Assembly (NCBI GenBank): GCA_014529385.2
Contig: CM043966.1
Span: 91,678,587-91,742,586 of the forward strand
Length of the DNA stretch: 64,000 bases
Reading direction: 5' to 3'
Source of the DNA: Adiantum capillus-veneris
Lineage: Eukaryota; Streptophyta; Polypodiopsida; Polypodiales; Pteridaceae
The notes under the pieces: model-generated
Told to the model about the DNA's origin: nothing
The model's database searches: none
What the model saw: the letters and a program-made list of their open reading frames with translations, nothing else
Shown here: in pieces, positions 12,339-22,794 of the stretch
Numbering within the stretch: the first letter of the stretch is position 1
Layout of the letters: each line of letters begins with the position of its first letter
Program-made: the position numbers and the translations under genes

Positions 12339-13760
12339 TGCCAGGGGAGAAAAAGCTAGAATATTGGTTAAGCTAGCAGACCAGCCACAGCAGGGATCCA
12401 AAGGAGGGAAAATAGGGATCCAAAGGGGCGGACCATCTACAAAAGAGCTATGTGCAAGAATGGGCTCAAAAGACCCTGAGGTTCAGCCCATTAAGACTTC
12501 CAAAATGCTAAGGCTCCAAAATTCAAAGGTTGTGTCCAAAGGTCAAACATTATGGGATTTAGATTCTTTGAGTATGTCCCTGAAGTCTTTGTCAAGCCCT
12601 ACATAGGAGGGGGGCAGCCCAAGAAGTAAGGGATGAGAGAGAAACACCCACACACACTCACAAGCTTCATTTGTACACAAGGGAAAAGAGGGACACATGT
12701 CAGCTCCCTAGGCCAGATGCCCACAAGGTGTACTCAAATCCTATTGGATGGCCATGGAGGTGGACCAATGAGAATTAGGCTAGAGTAAATCTAGTTTAAT
12801 TAATTTAAAAACACTTAATAAAAGAGCCAATAAGATTTAAGCTTTCTAGAAGACTATTGGACAGTCTCCCAAGGGGACCAATGAGCATTCTGCAGCCCAA
12901 TGGCTTGCCTGATGCCTATTGGCTAGGAGCCAAAGGGGTCCAATGAGAGTTTAGTTGCATTTATTAATTACCTAAAGCTCTCACAAAAGGGGAAAGGGGG
13001 ACACATGTCAAAAGGCTATCACTTATGCTGCTTAATTTCCATTGGCTAGGCCTGAGGAGGTCCAATAGGGCTGTAACATGAGCATTTAGCAAGTGGGGTC
13101 GACCAAGAGAGAGAGGGGGGATTGATTTTTTCAAGGAATTATCACACACACACTCACACAATCTCATGTGTGAAGCAAATAAGACTCTCTCTCCTTCTCA
13201 AGATTTAATGAAAAGCTTACCACCTACTCCAAGCTTGTGAGAAGGGATGCTTACACCAACAACTCTTGGCTTTGTGATGAAAATCCAACCAAGAGCCAGG
13301 CTTCAATGCATTCTCATCTCCTCTCCCATGCTAATTACTAAGCTAAGCTATGCTAATATGAGTGATTATGTGAGGATATGTACATCTTTCTCATAAGAAT
13401 ACTCCTTCTTCCTCTCAATCTACTCTCATACCCCGCTAGCTCTCACCATCTTCGAAGGTGTGTGAGGTCTTGGGTCTGAGACCGTGAGGGAATTGATGCT
13501 GTGTTTGATAAGTGTTTTGCTTAGTGCATGAAGTTTCCATCTTCATTGCACTAGCTAGTATTGAAGGAGCACAAAGAATTGTATTGCAAAATGTCTCTCT
13601 TGATGGGAGAAACCATAATACAAAGCCTTTTGGAGGGGGGACCGGCTCCATGAAAATCTGGTCCTCAACTGTTGTCAATTGCTTAATTTCTCTCTCTTTT
13701 GAAGTATTGTTCATGCTATCTAATTAGGTGTTATGATATTTGTTGCTCTCTCCACCCAAG
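12339..13760 (+). mobile_element. Candidate LTR of the chromovirus 2 family
   Basis: This block follows a purine tract at the end of pol. Its part at about 13,080-13,760 has a clear relative in reverse orientation at about 48,050-48,760. Shared phrases include 'ccttttggaggggggac', 'gccaagagccatgcttc' type sequence and 'caacaactc'. The upstream CCAAT-rich part also matches near 49,270-49,350. A block found twice outside coding sequence and placed after a polypurine tract fits an LTR. The right edge is not defined and no full pair flanks one element. Confidence 0.55.
12740..13075 (+). promoter_or_regulatory. Cluster of about ten CCAAT/ATTGG boxes
   Basis: Within 330 bp there are about ten CCAAT or ATTGG pentamers, near 12,743, 12,766, 12,826, 12,854, 12,879, 12,898, 12,918, 12,938, 13,040 and 13,061, often as 'ctattggctagg' paired with 'ggtccaatgag'. 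They sit inside the candidate LTR, where U3 promoter elements are expected. CCAAT boxes bind NF-Y in plants; the role here is inferred. Confidence 0.5.
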
Positions 13761-14003
13761 CACTCTTGTTATTCTCATTAGGAAGCTATTCTAATGAAAT
13801 GATCACTATGTTCATGCTATTTTCCGCTACACACAAGTTACTAGACCATTAAATGTTACAATGAGCTACTAGACATTTTCCCAATAGTGGATGTGTACCA
13901 CAAAAGAAAAATTTTGGGACAAGGTTACGTTGATGAAGGAGCCCAAATATGTGTTAGAACACACTCATGCATTGAAACTTCATGCACTAAGCAAAACACT
14001 TAT
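13508..14003. repeat. Perfect 30-bp inverted repeat, arms 436 bp apart
   Basis: Positions 13,508-13,537 ('ataagtgttttgcttagtgc' onward) are the exact reverse complement of 13,974-14,003. The left arm lies in the candidate LTR and the right arm lies just before the Tat-type RT. The arms may mark a rearrangement or insertion boundary. Confidence 0.8.
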
Positions 14004-14011
14004 GAAAGCCA

Positions 14012-15175
14012 GTGCGACAAAGGCTAAGAAGGATGGGTCAAGAGAAAATGGAAGCCTTGCGAGAAGAGGTGGACAAGTTATTGAAGGCAGGATTCATAGT
14101 CCTAGTGGAAACCACAGAATGGGTGAGTCCAGTAGTAGTCAGACCAAAGAAGGATGGAAAGTGGAGGATTTGTGTAGATTTTAAATCCTTAAATGCAACC
14201 ACGTACTAAGAAGAACCCATATCCTCTCCCATTCATCAATTAGATCTTGGATTCAATGGTGGCAGGGTATGAGAGGTACAATGTGTGTGATGGTTTTTTA
14301 GGCTATTTTCAATTGAAGATTGGTCTTAAAGACCGAACATAGACAACTTTCATTACACCATGGGGTTGTTATTGCTACACGGTATTGCCATTTGGGTTAG
14401 CAAATGGACCATCCTTCTATCAAGAGAGAGCAAATTGGGTATTGGCACCATTCATTGGTAGTCATGTTAAAGATTTCATGGATAATTTTTGTGTCTAGCG
14501 GTAGGGTTGAACACTCGGGGGGTTCACTATGTGTAAAACTACCATATCACGTGTGTTCAAGACATGTTTGTAAACCCCTTATATGTGAATTTTGTCATAA
14601 TATAATGTACCCTTTTCTTTTAAAATCTATAAGTTTTTTTCAAATTTGAAAAAATGATGCCCTTCTGTATATATATTTATGTAATTTTCAAGAACTTTAA
14701 ATACCCTTCTGTTGAACTCACGTGATAGCTTACATTTTTATTAGGTGACCTCCCCGGGGTTGAACACCATGAGAAGTTGTAGATTGTATTGGCCCGACAT
14801 GATGAATGTGGAGGAAAACTAAACCTGAAGAAATGTCATCTAGCACAGCCAAGGGTGAAGTTATTGGGCAACATGGTGTCAGAAAATGGCATTGAGGCTG
14901 ATCGAGACAAGGTTAAGTCTATTATTCTTCTTCCATCACCTAACAGTACAAAGCAATTGGAAACCTTTATACACAAAGTGAAGTACATGGCGCGGTTTAT
15001 TCCATTGTCTTACAGCTTCTTTATCCATTACAACAAGTGACAAAGCATGATGCATTGCAATGGGATGACAAGTGTGAAGAAGTGTTTCAAGAGCTGAAAG
15101 AGGTGTTAGGGGGGTTGTCAGCCATGCAGGCTTCTGATTGGGAGCAAGTGTTTTATGTAAATCCATCAGTAGAAT
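14012..15175 (+). pseudogene. Tat/OTA-type gypsy reverse transcriptase, interrupted by a MITE
   Basis: RT fingers are readable at 14,012-14,206 (LLKAGFIVLVETTEWVSPVV, then KKDGKWRICVDFKSLN). After a frameshift the palm continues (PFGLANGPSFYQERANWV near 14,390). The catalytic region reads FMDN near 14,478, so the second catalytic Asp is Asn. A MITE occupies 14,515-14,758. The thumb resumes after it (LNLKKCHLAQPRVKLLGNMV near 14,818; VKYMARFIP near 14,980). The first RNase H then degrades near 15,060-15,180. The element is dead several times over. Confidence 0.8.
14515..14758 (+). mobile_element. MITE family A, copy 1, inserted in the Tat RT
   Basis: A 244-bp element with ends 'tcggggggttcac' and 'gtgacctccccggg', which are imperfect inverted repeats of each other. 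It is flanked by the direct repeat 'gttgaacac' (14,506-14,514 and 14,759-14,767), the likely target duplication of 8 or 9 bp. A second copy lies in reverse orientation at 50,139-50,385. It has no coding capacity. The duplication size suggests a hAT or Mutator-type source. Confidence 0.85.
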
Positions 15176-15423
15176 AGGGGATGATGCCATTGGATCCATG
15201 CTCTTGCAAAAGGGGAAGGGTAGCCATTATAAGAGGCCACTGTATTGTACAAGCCGAGTGAAGTTGGTAGCAAAGAGAAAATTCTCGGAAGTAGAGCTAG
15301 TCTAATATTTGCTTGTCGACGATCTCCTCATTATTTGCTACCACGACCTTTTGTTTTCTTAACAAGCTATGCCTTTTTTCCACAGTTAATTAATGGCACT
15401 AAGAGGTCAAATGTGGTCAAGAA

Positions 15424-16047
15424 ATGGGTATTGAGCTGCAAGAGTTTGAGTTCTCTTTTTTGGTAAAAGACAGTACAAGAGCTACCCTAGTTGATTTGTT
15501 GACTTACAAGGAGAATCCCCTTCTTGTCAAGGAAGAGGTGGTGAAAAGGGTAGTTGAAGAAGTTCCACAAATCAGCAATGCACATGTGTTGTTCTTTGAT
15601 GGCTTATACAAAAGTAGTCGTGATGCGGCTTCAGGGGGTATAGCACTTTACGATCCAGAGGGGAAGCTAGTATGCAAGAGAGGGTTCAAATTGGATGCTC
15701 ATAGTAACAATGAGGCTCAATATTCTACTTTCGAAGCCAAATTACACATTTGTTTGAAGCATGGGATTAGAAGGTTGAGCACAAAAGGTGATGCCTTGCT
15801 AGTTGTGAAGCAAGTGTTGGGTGTGTGGAAGAGCAAGAACACCTCATTGAAGGAAATGTGTTTCAAAATTAAAGGCATGTTAAAAAAGTTTGAAGCATGG
15901 AGCACCAGACACATTGAACGTGCTCTTAATGGAGAGGCACATGAATCAGCTCAAAGCATGATTGGGGAGCTATTTGTGTTGAGGACCAATTTACCTCTTT
16001 ATCATGGCCGGGAAAGTTTGACTCTCAAGAAGAGGAGTTTTTGCTAA
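15424..16047 (+). pseudogene. Tat-type second (archaeal-like) RNase H domain
   Basis: Open frame of 207 codons. Residues from about 55 onward match the additional RNase H of Tat-lineage gypsy elements: FFDGLYKSS (first Asp), NNEAQYSTFEAKL (Glu), KGDALLVVKQ (second Asp). The last box is AHESAQ, where the family usually has an A-D pair. The domain's presence between RT/RNase H and integrase places the element in the OTA clade rather than among chromoviruses. A stop at 16,045 ends the frame before the integrase. Confidence 0.82.
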
Positions 16048-16159
16048 CAGGAATCATTTCGAAGGACATTCAAAAGTCTAAGAAGTATGGTTTTGTGCGT
16101 AGAGCATCCAAGTACAAATTGATTGGTGATGTCTTATACATGAAAGGGGATGATCTTAT

Positions 16160-17250
16160 GTTGAGAGGAGCTTTATAGAGTGTTGGAAGAGAATCATGAA
16201 GGCACATGTGGCATACATTTTTCTCTAAAGATCACGTTGCATAAGATCTTGCAAGAGGGGTATGTATGGCCTAGTTTGCACAAGGATGTTCACCATTGGT
16301 ATAGGTCTTGCAATAGGTATCAAGCATTTGGGAAGAGAGTGTTGAAGCCAGAGCTACCAAAAACCATTATGGCATTTGATGTGTTTGAAAAGTGGGGGAT
16401 GGATGCAATAGGCCCGTTACCTATCACAAGCAGGGGCAAAGGTATATTTTGACTGGAGTGGACTATCTCTCTAGATGGGCAAAGGCTATAGTAGTAAAAC
16501 AAATCACTGCAAAGGATGTGGAAAAATTTGTGTACGATGAAATATGTTGTAAGTTTGGGGTGCCACTAGAGCTACTTTCAGATAAGGGGCCAGGATTTAG
16601 AGCTAAACTATTATACTTTTTATGCGCAAAGATGAAGATTAGGCACCAGCATACCACTCCTTATTATCCACAATGTAATGGCCTAAATGAAAGATTGAAT
16701 GGTGAGATGGTACAAATTCTTTCGAAAGTGACAAAGCACCAAGGAAAGAATTGTGATTTGGAATTGCCTAGTGCATTATGGGCATACTGTACTTCGGTAA
16801 TGACAGGTACAAGGTTTACTCCATTTCATTTGGTATATGGAAAGGAAGCAATATTGTTTGTGGAAGTAGAGTTTCCTGTGCTACGGTTCAGCTGGATAGG
16901 ATGAGCGCATTAGAACATTATGGGCAGATGCAAGATAAGGCTTTAGCAAAGATAAATGAAAAGGTAAAAAATAAGGATATCAAGAAACATGACTTGGTTT
17001 TGCACTACAACAATAAGCTGGACAAGACATTCCAAAAGAAGTTTCAAATTAAGTAGGAAGGCCCTTTCAAGGTAGTGGAGTGTTTTTTGAGTGGTACATA
17101 TCAGCTGGTTAGCCTGGATGGGATTCTACATAAGTCAAGGGTAAATGGATTGTGTCTTAAATTATATCATGCTAGGTTGATGATGGTGGAACAAGATGAG
17201 CTATCTGCAGAACAAGTAAGGTATGTGAGAGATGAGGAGACCTGTGACGC
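16160..17250 (+). pseudogene. Tat-type integrase, broken
   Basis: The zinc domain is near 16,190-16,330 (NHEGTCGIHFS and SCNRYQ). The last Cys is Tyr, so zinc binding is probably lost. The core keeps Asp in GMDAIGPLP (near 16,398), Asp in LSDKGPGF (near 16,578) and Glu in NGLNERLNGEM (near 16,690). The frame shifts near 16,440 and 16,880 and stops at 17,053. The tail reads KSRVNGLCLKLYHARLM, the usual end of Tat integrases. No chromodomain follows, as expected for this clade. Confidence 0.85.
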
Positions 17251-17330
17251 GACGAGTCTCATATCTCTTTTTGCTGCTAGCAGGCTAGGGGATGGGCAAA
17301 TTATGTTAAGAGTTTTTTTGAATAAGTGAT

Positions 17331-18382
17331 TGCACATATGTACATACACATGCATGGTGCATCAAATAAAGAATTGCCCATTTTCTAGAGCCAGGTGGTT
17401 ATGTGGGGCCCACATGTGTACAGGTAGGACAACATGTACATAGAACATCGATTTTCATTGTACCCGTTATCGATGTGTTTTTCTATAATAATGAGGAATT
17501 GATAAAGCGTAAAACTTATAGAGGAAGCTATCAGCAGGCCGATGCCATGAGGTAAGCAGGTGTGCCAGATGGCATCCAGTGGTGTCAAGAGGTCGAATGA
17601 GGTCAATACTTGCACGTGGATAAGTACAGACACAACGTGGGTGTTTTTTTATGATGAATTATGCAGAAAGGTCATCGTGAGGACTATATTTGGGGGCCAA
17701 TTCACGTGATCATGGGATGCATTATCGAGAAAAGTTGAGTGCCAGGTGTGCGGATGGATATAGAAGGGTGACAAAAACGCGCTACGTGACCATTTTTTGG
17801 CCTGTTCGGGGCTCGTTTGAGGTTAATCAAAAGGCCAAAGGTGCCGAAGGGATAAAGTGAAGTGTGGACAATGAAAACCCTGAGAAAAAACCCAGTAAAC
17901 CATGGCGAGAAGAGGAGGAACAGCCGCAACAAAGTTTTGCTGTTTTTGGAGCCTGTTTTGGCCATAAGCTGCTCAACCGAGGTCGGATTTGAGCACTTTG
18001 ATATTGTAGACTGGGATTTTTGGCTGTTCCAGGCGCAATGGCACTGTCCATTTTTCTAAATTCCTCACTATTTTTTTGTTGTTTTGGCTGTGTAAGTTTC
18101 TCCTGTCCAAAGGTATTGTCCATGCGAAGCCTCTGCTCAAATTTCTAATTGTATCTGGCATATTTCATCAATATTGTGTGAGCTATTTTCCCCATTGGTG
18201 TTGACCCAAGATCAATTGTATCTAAACATATAAAAGCTTCCTCTTTTGAGTTGAGTGTGTTTGGGTGTGTACGTGTGTGTGTCTCTATGTTGAGTGGGCA
18301 AATGGATAGTCTCTCTCCTCTCACTTCATTGGTGTGTTCCCTATCTCGGCCAGGTGGGTTGTGTAAGCCGAGTGGTGCCCCA

Positions 18383-18436
<54 letters not shown>

Positions 18437-18468
18437 CATCCCAAGAGTGTGTGTTGGGTGATTATAGA
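17331..18468 (+). other. Region downstream of Tat pol, possible LTR remnant
   Basis: No supported ORF. A promoter-like TATAAAAG lies at 18,229-18,236, followed by a GT-rich stretch. This may be the 3' LTR of the Tat element, into which the copia element at 18,469 has inserted. No second copy was found to prove it. Confidence 0.35.
18385..18434. repeat. (GT)n microsatellite
   Basis: An almost uninterrupted GT run of about 50 bp ends 35 bp before the copia insertion site. Confidence 0.95.
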
Positions 18469-18658
18469 TGTTGGGGTATAGGCGCCTGTGCCTTGTCCGA
18501 CCGCCCAAAGTCTGGGCGTCCACTGACTTGTATACATTATACATAGCATAAGTGTATAGGGGGCTGCTCACTCTTTGAATCTCCCTACCCATATCTGTGT
18601 GTCATGTGTCTCCTTCTCTCTCTCACTCTCCATCTATGGTGCTCTCCGATCCCCTTCA
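18469..18658 (+). repeat. 5' LTR of the coding-deleted copia element
   Basis: 190 bp, TG...CA ends, near-identical to 22,442-22,631. It contains 'cttgtatacattatacatag', where a weak TATA could lie. Confidence 0.95.
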
Positions 18659-18660
18659 AT

Positions 18661-18672
18661 TGGTATCAGAGC
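18661..18672 (+). promoter_or_regulatory. Primer-binding site, tRNA-iMet type
   Basis: TGGTATCAGAGC, complementary to the 3' end of plant initiator tRNA-Met, two bases after the 5' LTR. Confidence 0.93.
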
Positions 18673-20087
18673 GATAGGTGTGAGAGCATAGATGGACGGC
18701 TTCGCGATGAACTCGTCGGCTATGGCGGAGAGGTCACAGATCTGAGCAAAGAAATAGAGGAGGCTTGTGGGACAGCCATACAGAGGCTTGCAGGAGAGCT
18801 CTCAGGAGCTTCCTAGTGCTCACAGATCAGTCCACAGTTCCTCTACAGATCAACCCACTGTGTACAACATTTTCCCTCTTCTCGGCAAGCTTTGCAACGG
18901 CTACATCGGTGGCAGATTGGAGCTTGGAGCTTCCATAGACATGGAAGCATTGTGAGATTGACACATTCAGCTCACGCATCCAGGTGGGAAGTGAGTTTGA
19001 GCCTTTTTATGAGCTCAAAGAAGCACAGAAGAAAGTCGTTGAGTTTTTTGGCAGTTTGACAGCAGTCTACTGTTTTGCTCATAACTTGAGCTACAAAGCT
19101 CCGATTCCAAAACTTTTTCGTTCAAAACGAAGCTGGCTTCAAGCTCTACGACTTTGTAGAAGGAATTGTTTTCTGATTCGGAGTGCAGGTGGGTCTGAAA
19201 TTAAAAACACAGAGAGTGTTTTTCAGGACAATTTTGGGCTCTATTGTTTTCTTTGCTGCAGACAGCTTACCCGTGCACACTACAGGTAGCAGGCAAATAT
19301 GAGGTGTTACAAGATCGGGTTGGAATCCCAGGTACAGGTTGAGTCTAGTACTCCCACTGGTCTTGCCAGTTGCAGTTGAGTGGTTCTTCTGCATTGTTGT
19401 GGCTTGCATACATGGTCTTTGAGCAAGTAATGCTCTATGTATGCTTATGTGGTGAGCAATAGATCTTGTGAGCAAGTGTAGAGGTTGGTTGTGGATGATA
19501 TGTATGGTCATCTATGGTACTCTTTGTGAGCATTTTTTGGACACAGGTTTACAGAGCTTATGCATGTAGGTTGAGTGTAGTTTGATGCGCATTGATTGCT
19601 CATTGTATTGAGCTTGCAGGACAATGGTTATTCTGTGTTGATAGCCATTGTGCGTCGAAACTCTGGCAAAATTTTCCCAGGAGTTTTATGCAAGTGTACA
19701 AGGCTCCTATAGAGTAAACCAAGCTCCTGTATGGCTGTAAAATATGGCTGCAAATCAGTCCCAAAATTCAGCTCTTAAATAGCTGCATAAACAAGTCACA
19801 AACATGTCCCAGATCAGCTTACAATTGAGCCATACATGGATACCTGCAAAGAGGAAACAATGGCTCAAAATTAAACGCCCAAATAAGCCCTCAAACCTGC
19901 CTGTAAACTTGTAAACCTGTAGCTGAAACCTACTGAAAAACCTCAAGCTATTAGTGCTCGAATCCGGCTACCTAGCTCGTAGCCACACAAGCATACATCA
20001 CAATATTCACTCTTGTGAGTGTGCCAAGATAACTGTACGCCTCTCAAACCGTGAGCTAATCACCAAGCCCACACTGTGCGGTATCGA

Positions 20088-20400
20088 TGCATGGAACCAC
20101 AATGAGAAGTACATCACCCTCACACTTTACATACAATGTGTTTTTTGTTGGACTGTTACGAAAGCCTTGTTTGACCAAATGAGTGTTAGCTTTCTCATAC
20201 CAAGCACAAGGAGATTGCTTCAACCCATACAAAGCCTTGTTACATTTGCACACATTGTCCTCTTGTCCTTTCTTGATAAAACCACGAGGCTGCATTACAT
20301 AAACTTCCTCAAATATGTCACCATTCAAGAAAGCAGTAACAATGTATGATTGATGTACATCCCAACCACAATGAGCTGCCAATGCACATAGTATTTGGGA
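20088..20400 (-). pseudogene. Antisense copia RT fragment inside the coding-deleted element
   Basis: Read on the minus strand this is a copia RT palm fragment: HCGWDVHQSYIVTAFLNGD, VYVMQPRGF, ALYGLKQSPCAWYEK, LVKQGFRNSPT. It is the same family as the + strand RT at about 60,190-60,505, to which it is highly similar at base level. It stops before the catalytic YVDD box. It carries no LTR and lies opposite to the host element, so it entered either by recombination during reverse transcription or as a fragment insertion. Confidence 0.9.
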
Positions 20401-20529
20401 TTTGCATCATTGCCATTTGTGGAGTACAATGTGGTTACACTACTACGAGAGATTTTATGCGTGGATTCGCATGAGCATTGTAGGTGCTGAGACATTGATT
20501 TTTCTTTCTAGTTTGCTACATTGTGCTCA

Positions 20530-20990
20530 TGGCAGAGATAGGTGATCGCTCAGATTATGATCTCTCCGAAATGGGCATGTTTGATGGGTCAGACTTTGCA
20601 GCATGGAGAGAGTGTATGCTTGATGCATTGACACAGCGAGGGTTGCATGGACCATTGAGTGGTGATGTAGGTAGATCTTCATGCTTGTCTGACAATCTGT
20701 GGTAGGAGCTAGATGAGATGGCATTATCTACGATATGTTTGCACCTTGCGGAGTCTATATTTGCTCTTGTTATGTATGAGACGACTACGAGAGCATGTTG
20801 GCAAAGATTGCATGAGATGTATTACAGATCTGAGTCATTTGAGACTCTTGTGAGACAACGGCATTCACATATGCGCCGACAGGTTACGTGTTGGCATTGT
20901 GGTCATTCAGGGCACATTAGACGGCGATGCTTTCGTCGTAGGAGACAGCACAGGAGACATGCTAGTCTCAAGGATGCAGTAGATGCTATA
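20530..20990 (+). pseudogene. gag: Copia gag with zinc knuckle
   Basis: The frame starts at MAEIGDRSDYDLSEMGMF, runs through FDGSDFAAWRECMLDAL, meets a stop at 20,703-20,705, and continues with ALSTICLHLAESIFALVMYE. This pattern fits the UBN2-type gag of plant copia elements. The nucleocapsid knuckle CWHCGHSGHIRRRC lies at 20,889-20,930, followed by an Arg-rich tail. It is shorter than usual: about 30-40 residues between capsid and knuckle seem to be missing. Confidence 0.82.
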
Positions 20991-21089
20991 GGCTCCGTTG
21001 ACTTGACAGCTGTAGGATCAGATACAGTGTCTGAGTACCCTAGTGACAGTGAGGTCACATTTGCTTCGTGTATTACTCCTGATTTTTTG

Positions 21090-21548
21090 ACGTCTGAGGA
21101 TAGTGTACTTCTTTTGCAGTGGGTGCTAGACAGGGACGCTACTTTTCATGTCACTCCGTATCGTGACTGGTTCAGTAGCTATTCTAGCAGAGTGCATGGT
21201 AGTGTGCGATTGGTAGATGGGTCACTGCATGAGATTGCTTGTTCAGGAGATGTGAGACTATCATTACCGAGCGGTGCATCGTAAGTGCTCAAAGATGTGC
21301 GTCATGTGTCAGATTTGACGATGAGTTTGATCTCCGTTGGTCAGCTCAGGGATAGTGGATGTCGGGTATCGCTGCTTGAGCGATCTTTTGCGTTGCATTT
21401 GGGTTCGCTAGTGATTGCGAGAGGTGCTAGAGTTGGCACATGGTACCCATTGCACGTAGTACTGGTGCGAGATGGTCGAGTCTCAATCTTTTTACAGCCA
21501 TGCAGAGAGCAAGAGACCCGGACAGTCTCTTTTGCTCATGGGTTGTAG
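21090..21548 (+). pseudogene. Copia protease and GAG-pre-integrase domain
   Basis: The protease box reads WVLDRDATFHVTPYRDWF at 21,120-21,173; the family motif is D-S-G-A, so the Ser-Gly pair has become Arg-Asp. SCASGDVRL-like strands follow, then after a stop at 21,282 the conserved KDVRHVSDLTMSLISVGQL (near 21,288) and HLGSLVIARGARVGTWYPL, as in copia pre-integrase regions. The integrase core that should follow is absent. Confidence 0.82.
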
Positions 21549-22044
21549 GGTGCTTTGCATGGAGTGCAGAGTAGTGAGCTCGTTGTGCACACAATTGGGG
21601 CACGACTTGAGCAGTCACACAGAGAGGTGATAGAGTCAGGACATGCATGCTTTTCTAGTGACGAAGCAAAGCAGAGAGTCAGTTGTGCGAGATACTTCTA
21701 TGCAAGATAGACAGGTAGAGCGGTCTTGCTCTAGTGAGTCACGATAGGAGGACGTTGTGTAAGAGTCTATGCATAAGGAGTTAGAGCATGAGAGCTCTAG
21801 TGAGTCACAGCAGATTGAGTGGTCATGTTTGCAGTGGATGATTGTAGAGGAGGCTAAGATGTCAGCGATTATGCAATCATTCCTTTCTATGCTCGACAGT
21901 GAGCATGGGGATATAGTTGTGTAGGATATGTCTTCCAGCAGACACCTAGAGCAGTTGGTTTTCTCTGAGGTTGCACGGCAGGTTGATGCATCTTTTGCGA
22001 ACAGTCAGGAGATGAATGTGGCTGACACGCCTTGTCAATCATAG

Positions 22045-22362
22045 ATGCCTATTGCCAGGGATATATATGTTGATGCATGCTCCGTAGAGCTAGCAGGGCC
22101 CGCTAGCATTGCATCGGCATTCGGTGGTCTCATGTATGAGATGTTGACCTTGAGACCGGATATTGCAGCTGCAGTTGGAGCATTTACAGTTGGGGTTGTC
22201 AGTCGTTTGTTGACCAATGATGGCATAGTGCACGAGGGAGATATGCAGGTATTGCGTACATACTTGCAGTACGTATATGGTACGTCTGGTGGTGTATGGA
22301 CTCACACGGGAGCAGGACAGCCGGATGCACACGATCACAGCCAGCCAATGGGCATCGGTTGA
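22045..22362 (+). pseudogene. Remnant of the copia RT/RNase H junction
   Basis: Intact 105-codon frame. AFGGLMYEMLTLRPDIAAAV and VVSRLL, then QVLRTYLQYVYGTSGG, match the segment linking RT and RNase H in copia pol (usual form: GSLMY..., TRPDI..AV..VSR, W..KRILRYLKGT). The rest of RT and RNase H is missing, so an internal deletion has joined the front of pol to this piece. Confidence 0.72.
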
Positions 22363-22441
22363 GAGCGATTTTCTCTCACCTTTTGTAGTCTTTAGACTAG
22401 TTTCCCTTGCTTAAAGGCACAGTCGCCTTTAAGTGGGAGGT

Positions 22442-22631
22442 TGTTGGGGTATAGGCACATGTGCCTTGCCCGGCCGCCCAGAGTCTGGGCGCCCACTGAC
22501 TTGTATACCTTATACATAGCATAAGTGTATAGGGGGTTGCTCACTCTTTGAGTCTCCCCACCCATATCTGTGTGTCGTGTGTCTCCTTCTGTCTCTCACT
22601 CTCCGTCTGTGGTGCTCTCCGATCCCCTTCA
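22442..22631 (+). repeat. 3' LTR of the coding-deleted copia element
   Basis: 190 bp, partner of 18,469-18,658, preceded by the purine run 'aagtgggaggt'. Confidence 0.95.
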
Positions 22632-22794
22632 ATAGAGGCTTTGTGTGTGTTTCCATCCCACTCACACCGTGAATTTTTCAACATTCCCATCTTGCTACCC
22701 GCAAGGCACCCCCCTACTCGTGACACATTCCGCTAACGGCCAAGCATCCCACTACCCGCGAGGAACAGAAAAAAGCTGATAACCTCAGCTTAAT

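Larger units (their letters stand above)
18469..22631 (+). mobile_element. Coding-deleted Ty1/copia element, structurally complete
   Basis: A 4.16-kb element bounded by 190-bp LTRs that begin TGTTGGGG and end CCCCTTCA. The target duplication 'ataga' is present on both sides (18,464-18,468 and 22,632-22,636). The primer site for tRNA-iMet and the polypurine run 'aagtgggaggt' (22,431-22,441) are in place. Inside are gag, a mutated protease, the pre-integrase domain and a scrap of the RT/RNase H junction. The integrase core and most of RT are gone. The LTRs differ at about 14 of 190 positions by eye, mostly transitions, so insertion is not recent. It could have moved only with enzymes from a relative. 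Confidence 0.93.

Noticed and set aside
18341-18592. Minus-strand ORF with a His-Thr run
   Set aside because: It is a translation of the GT microsatellite and LTR.
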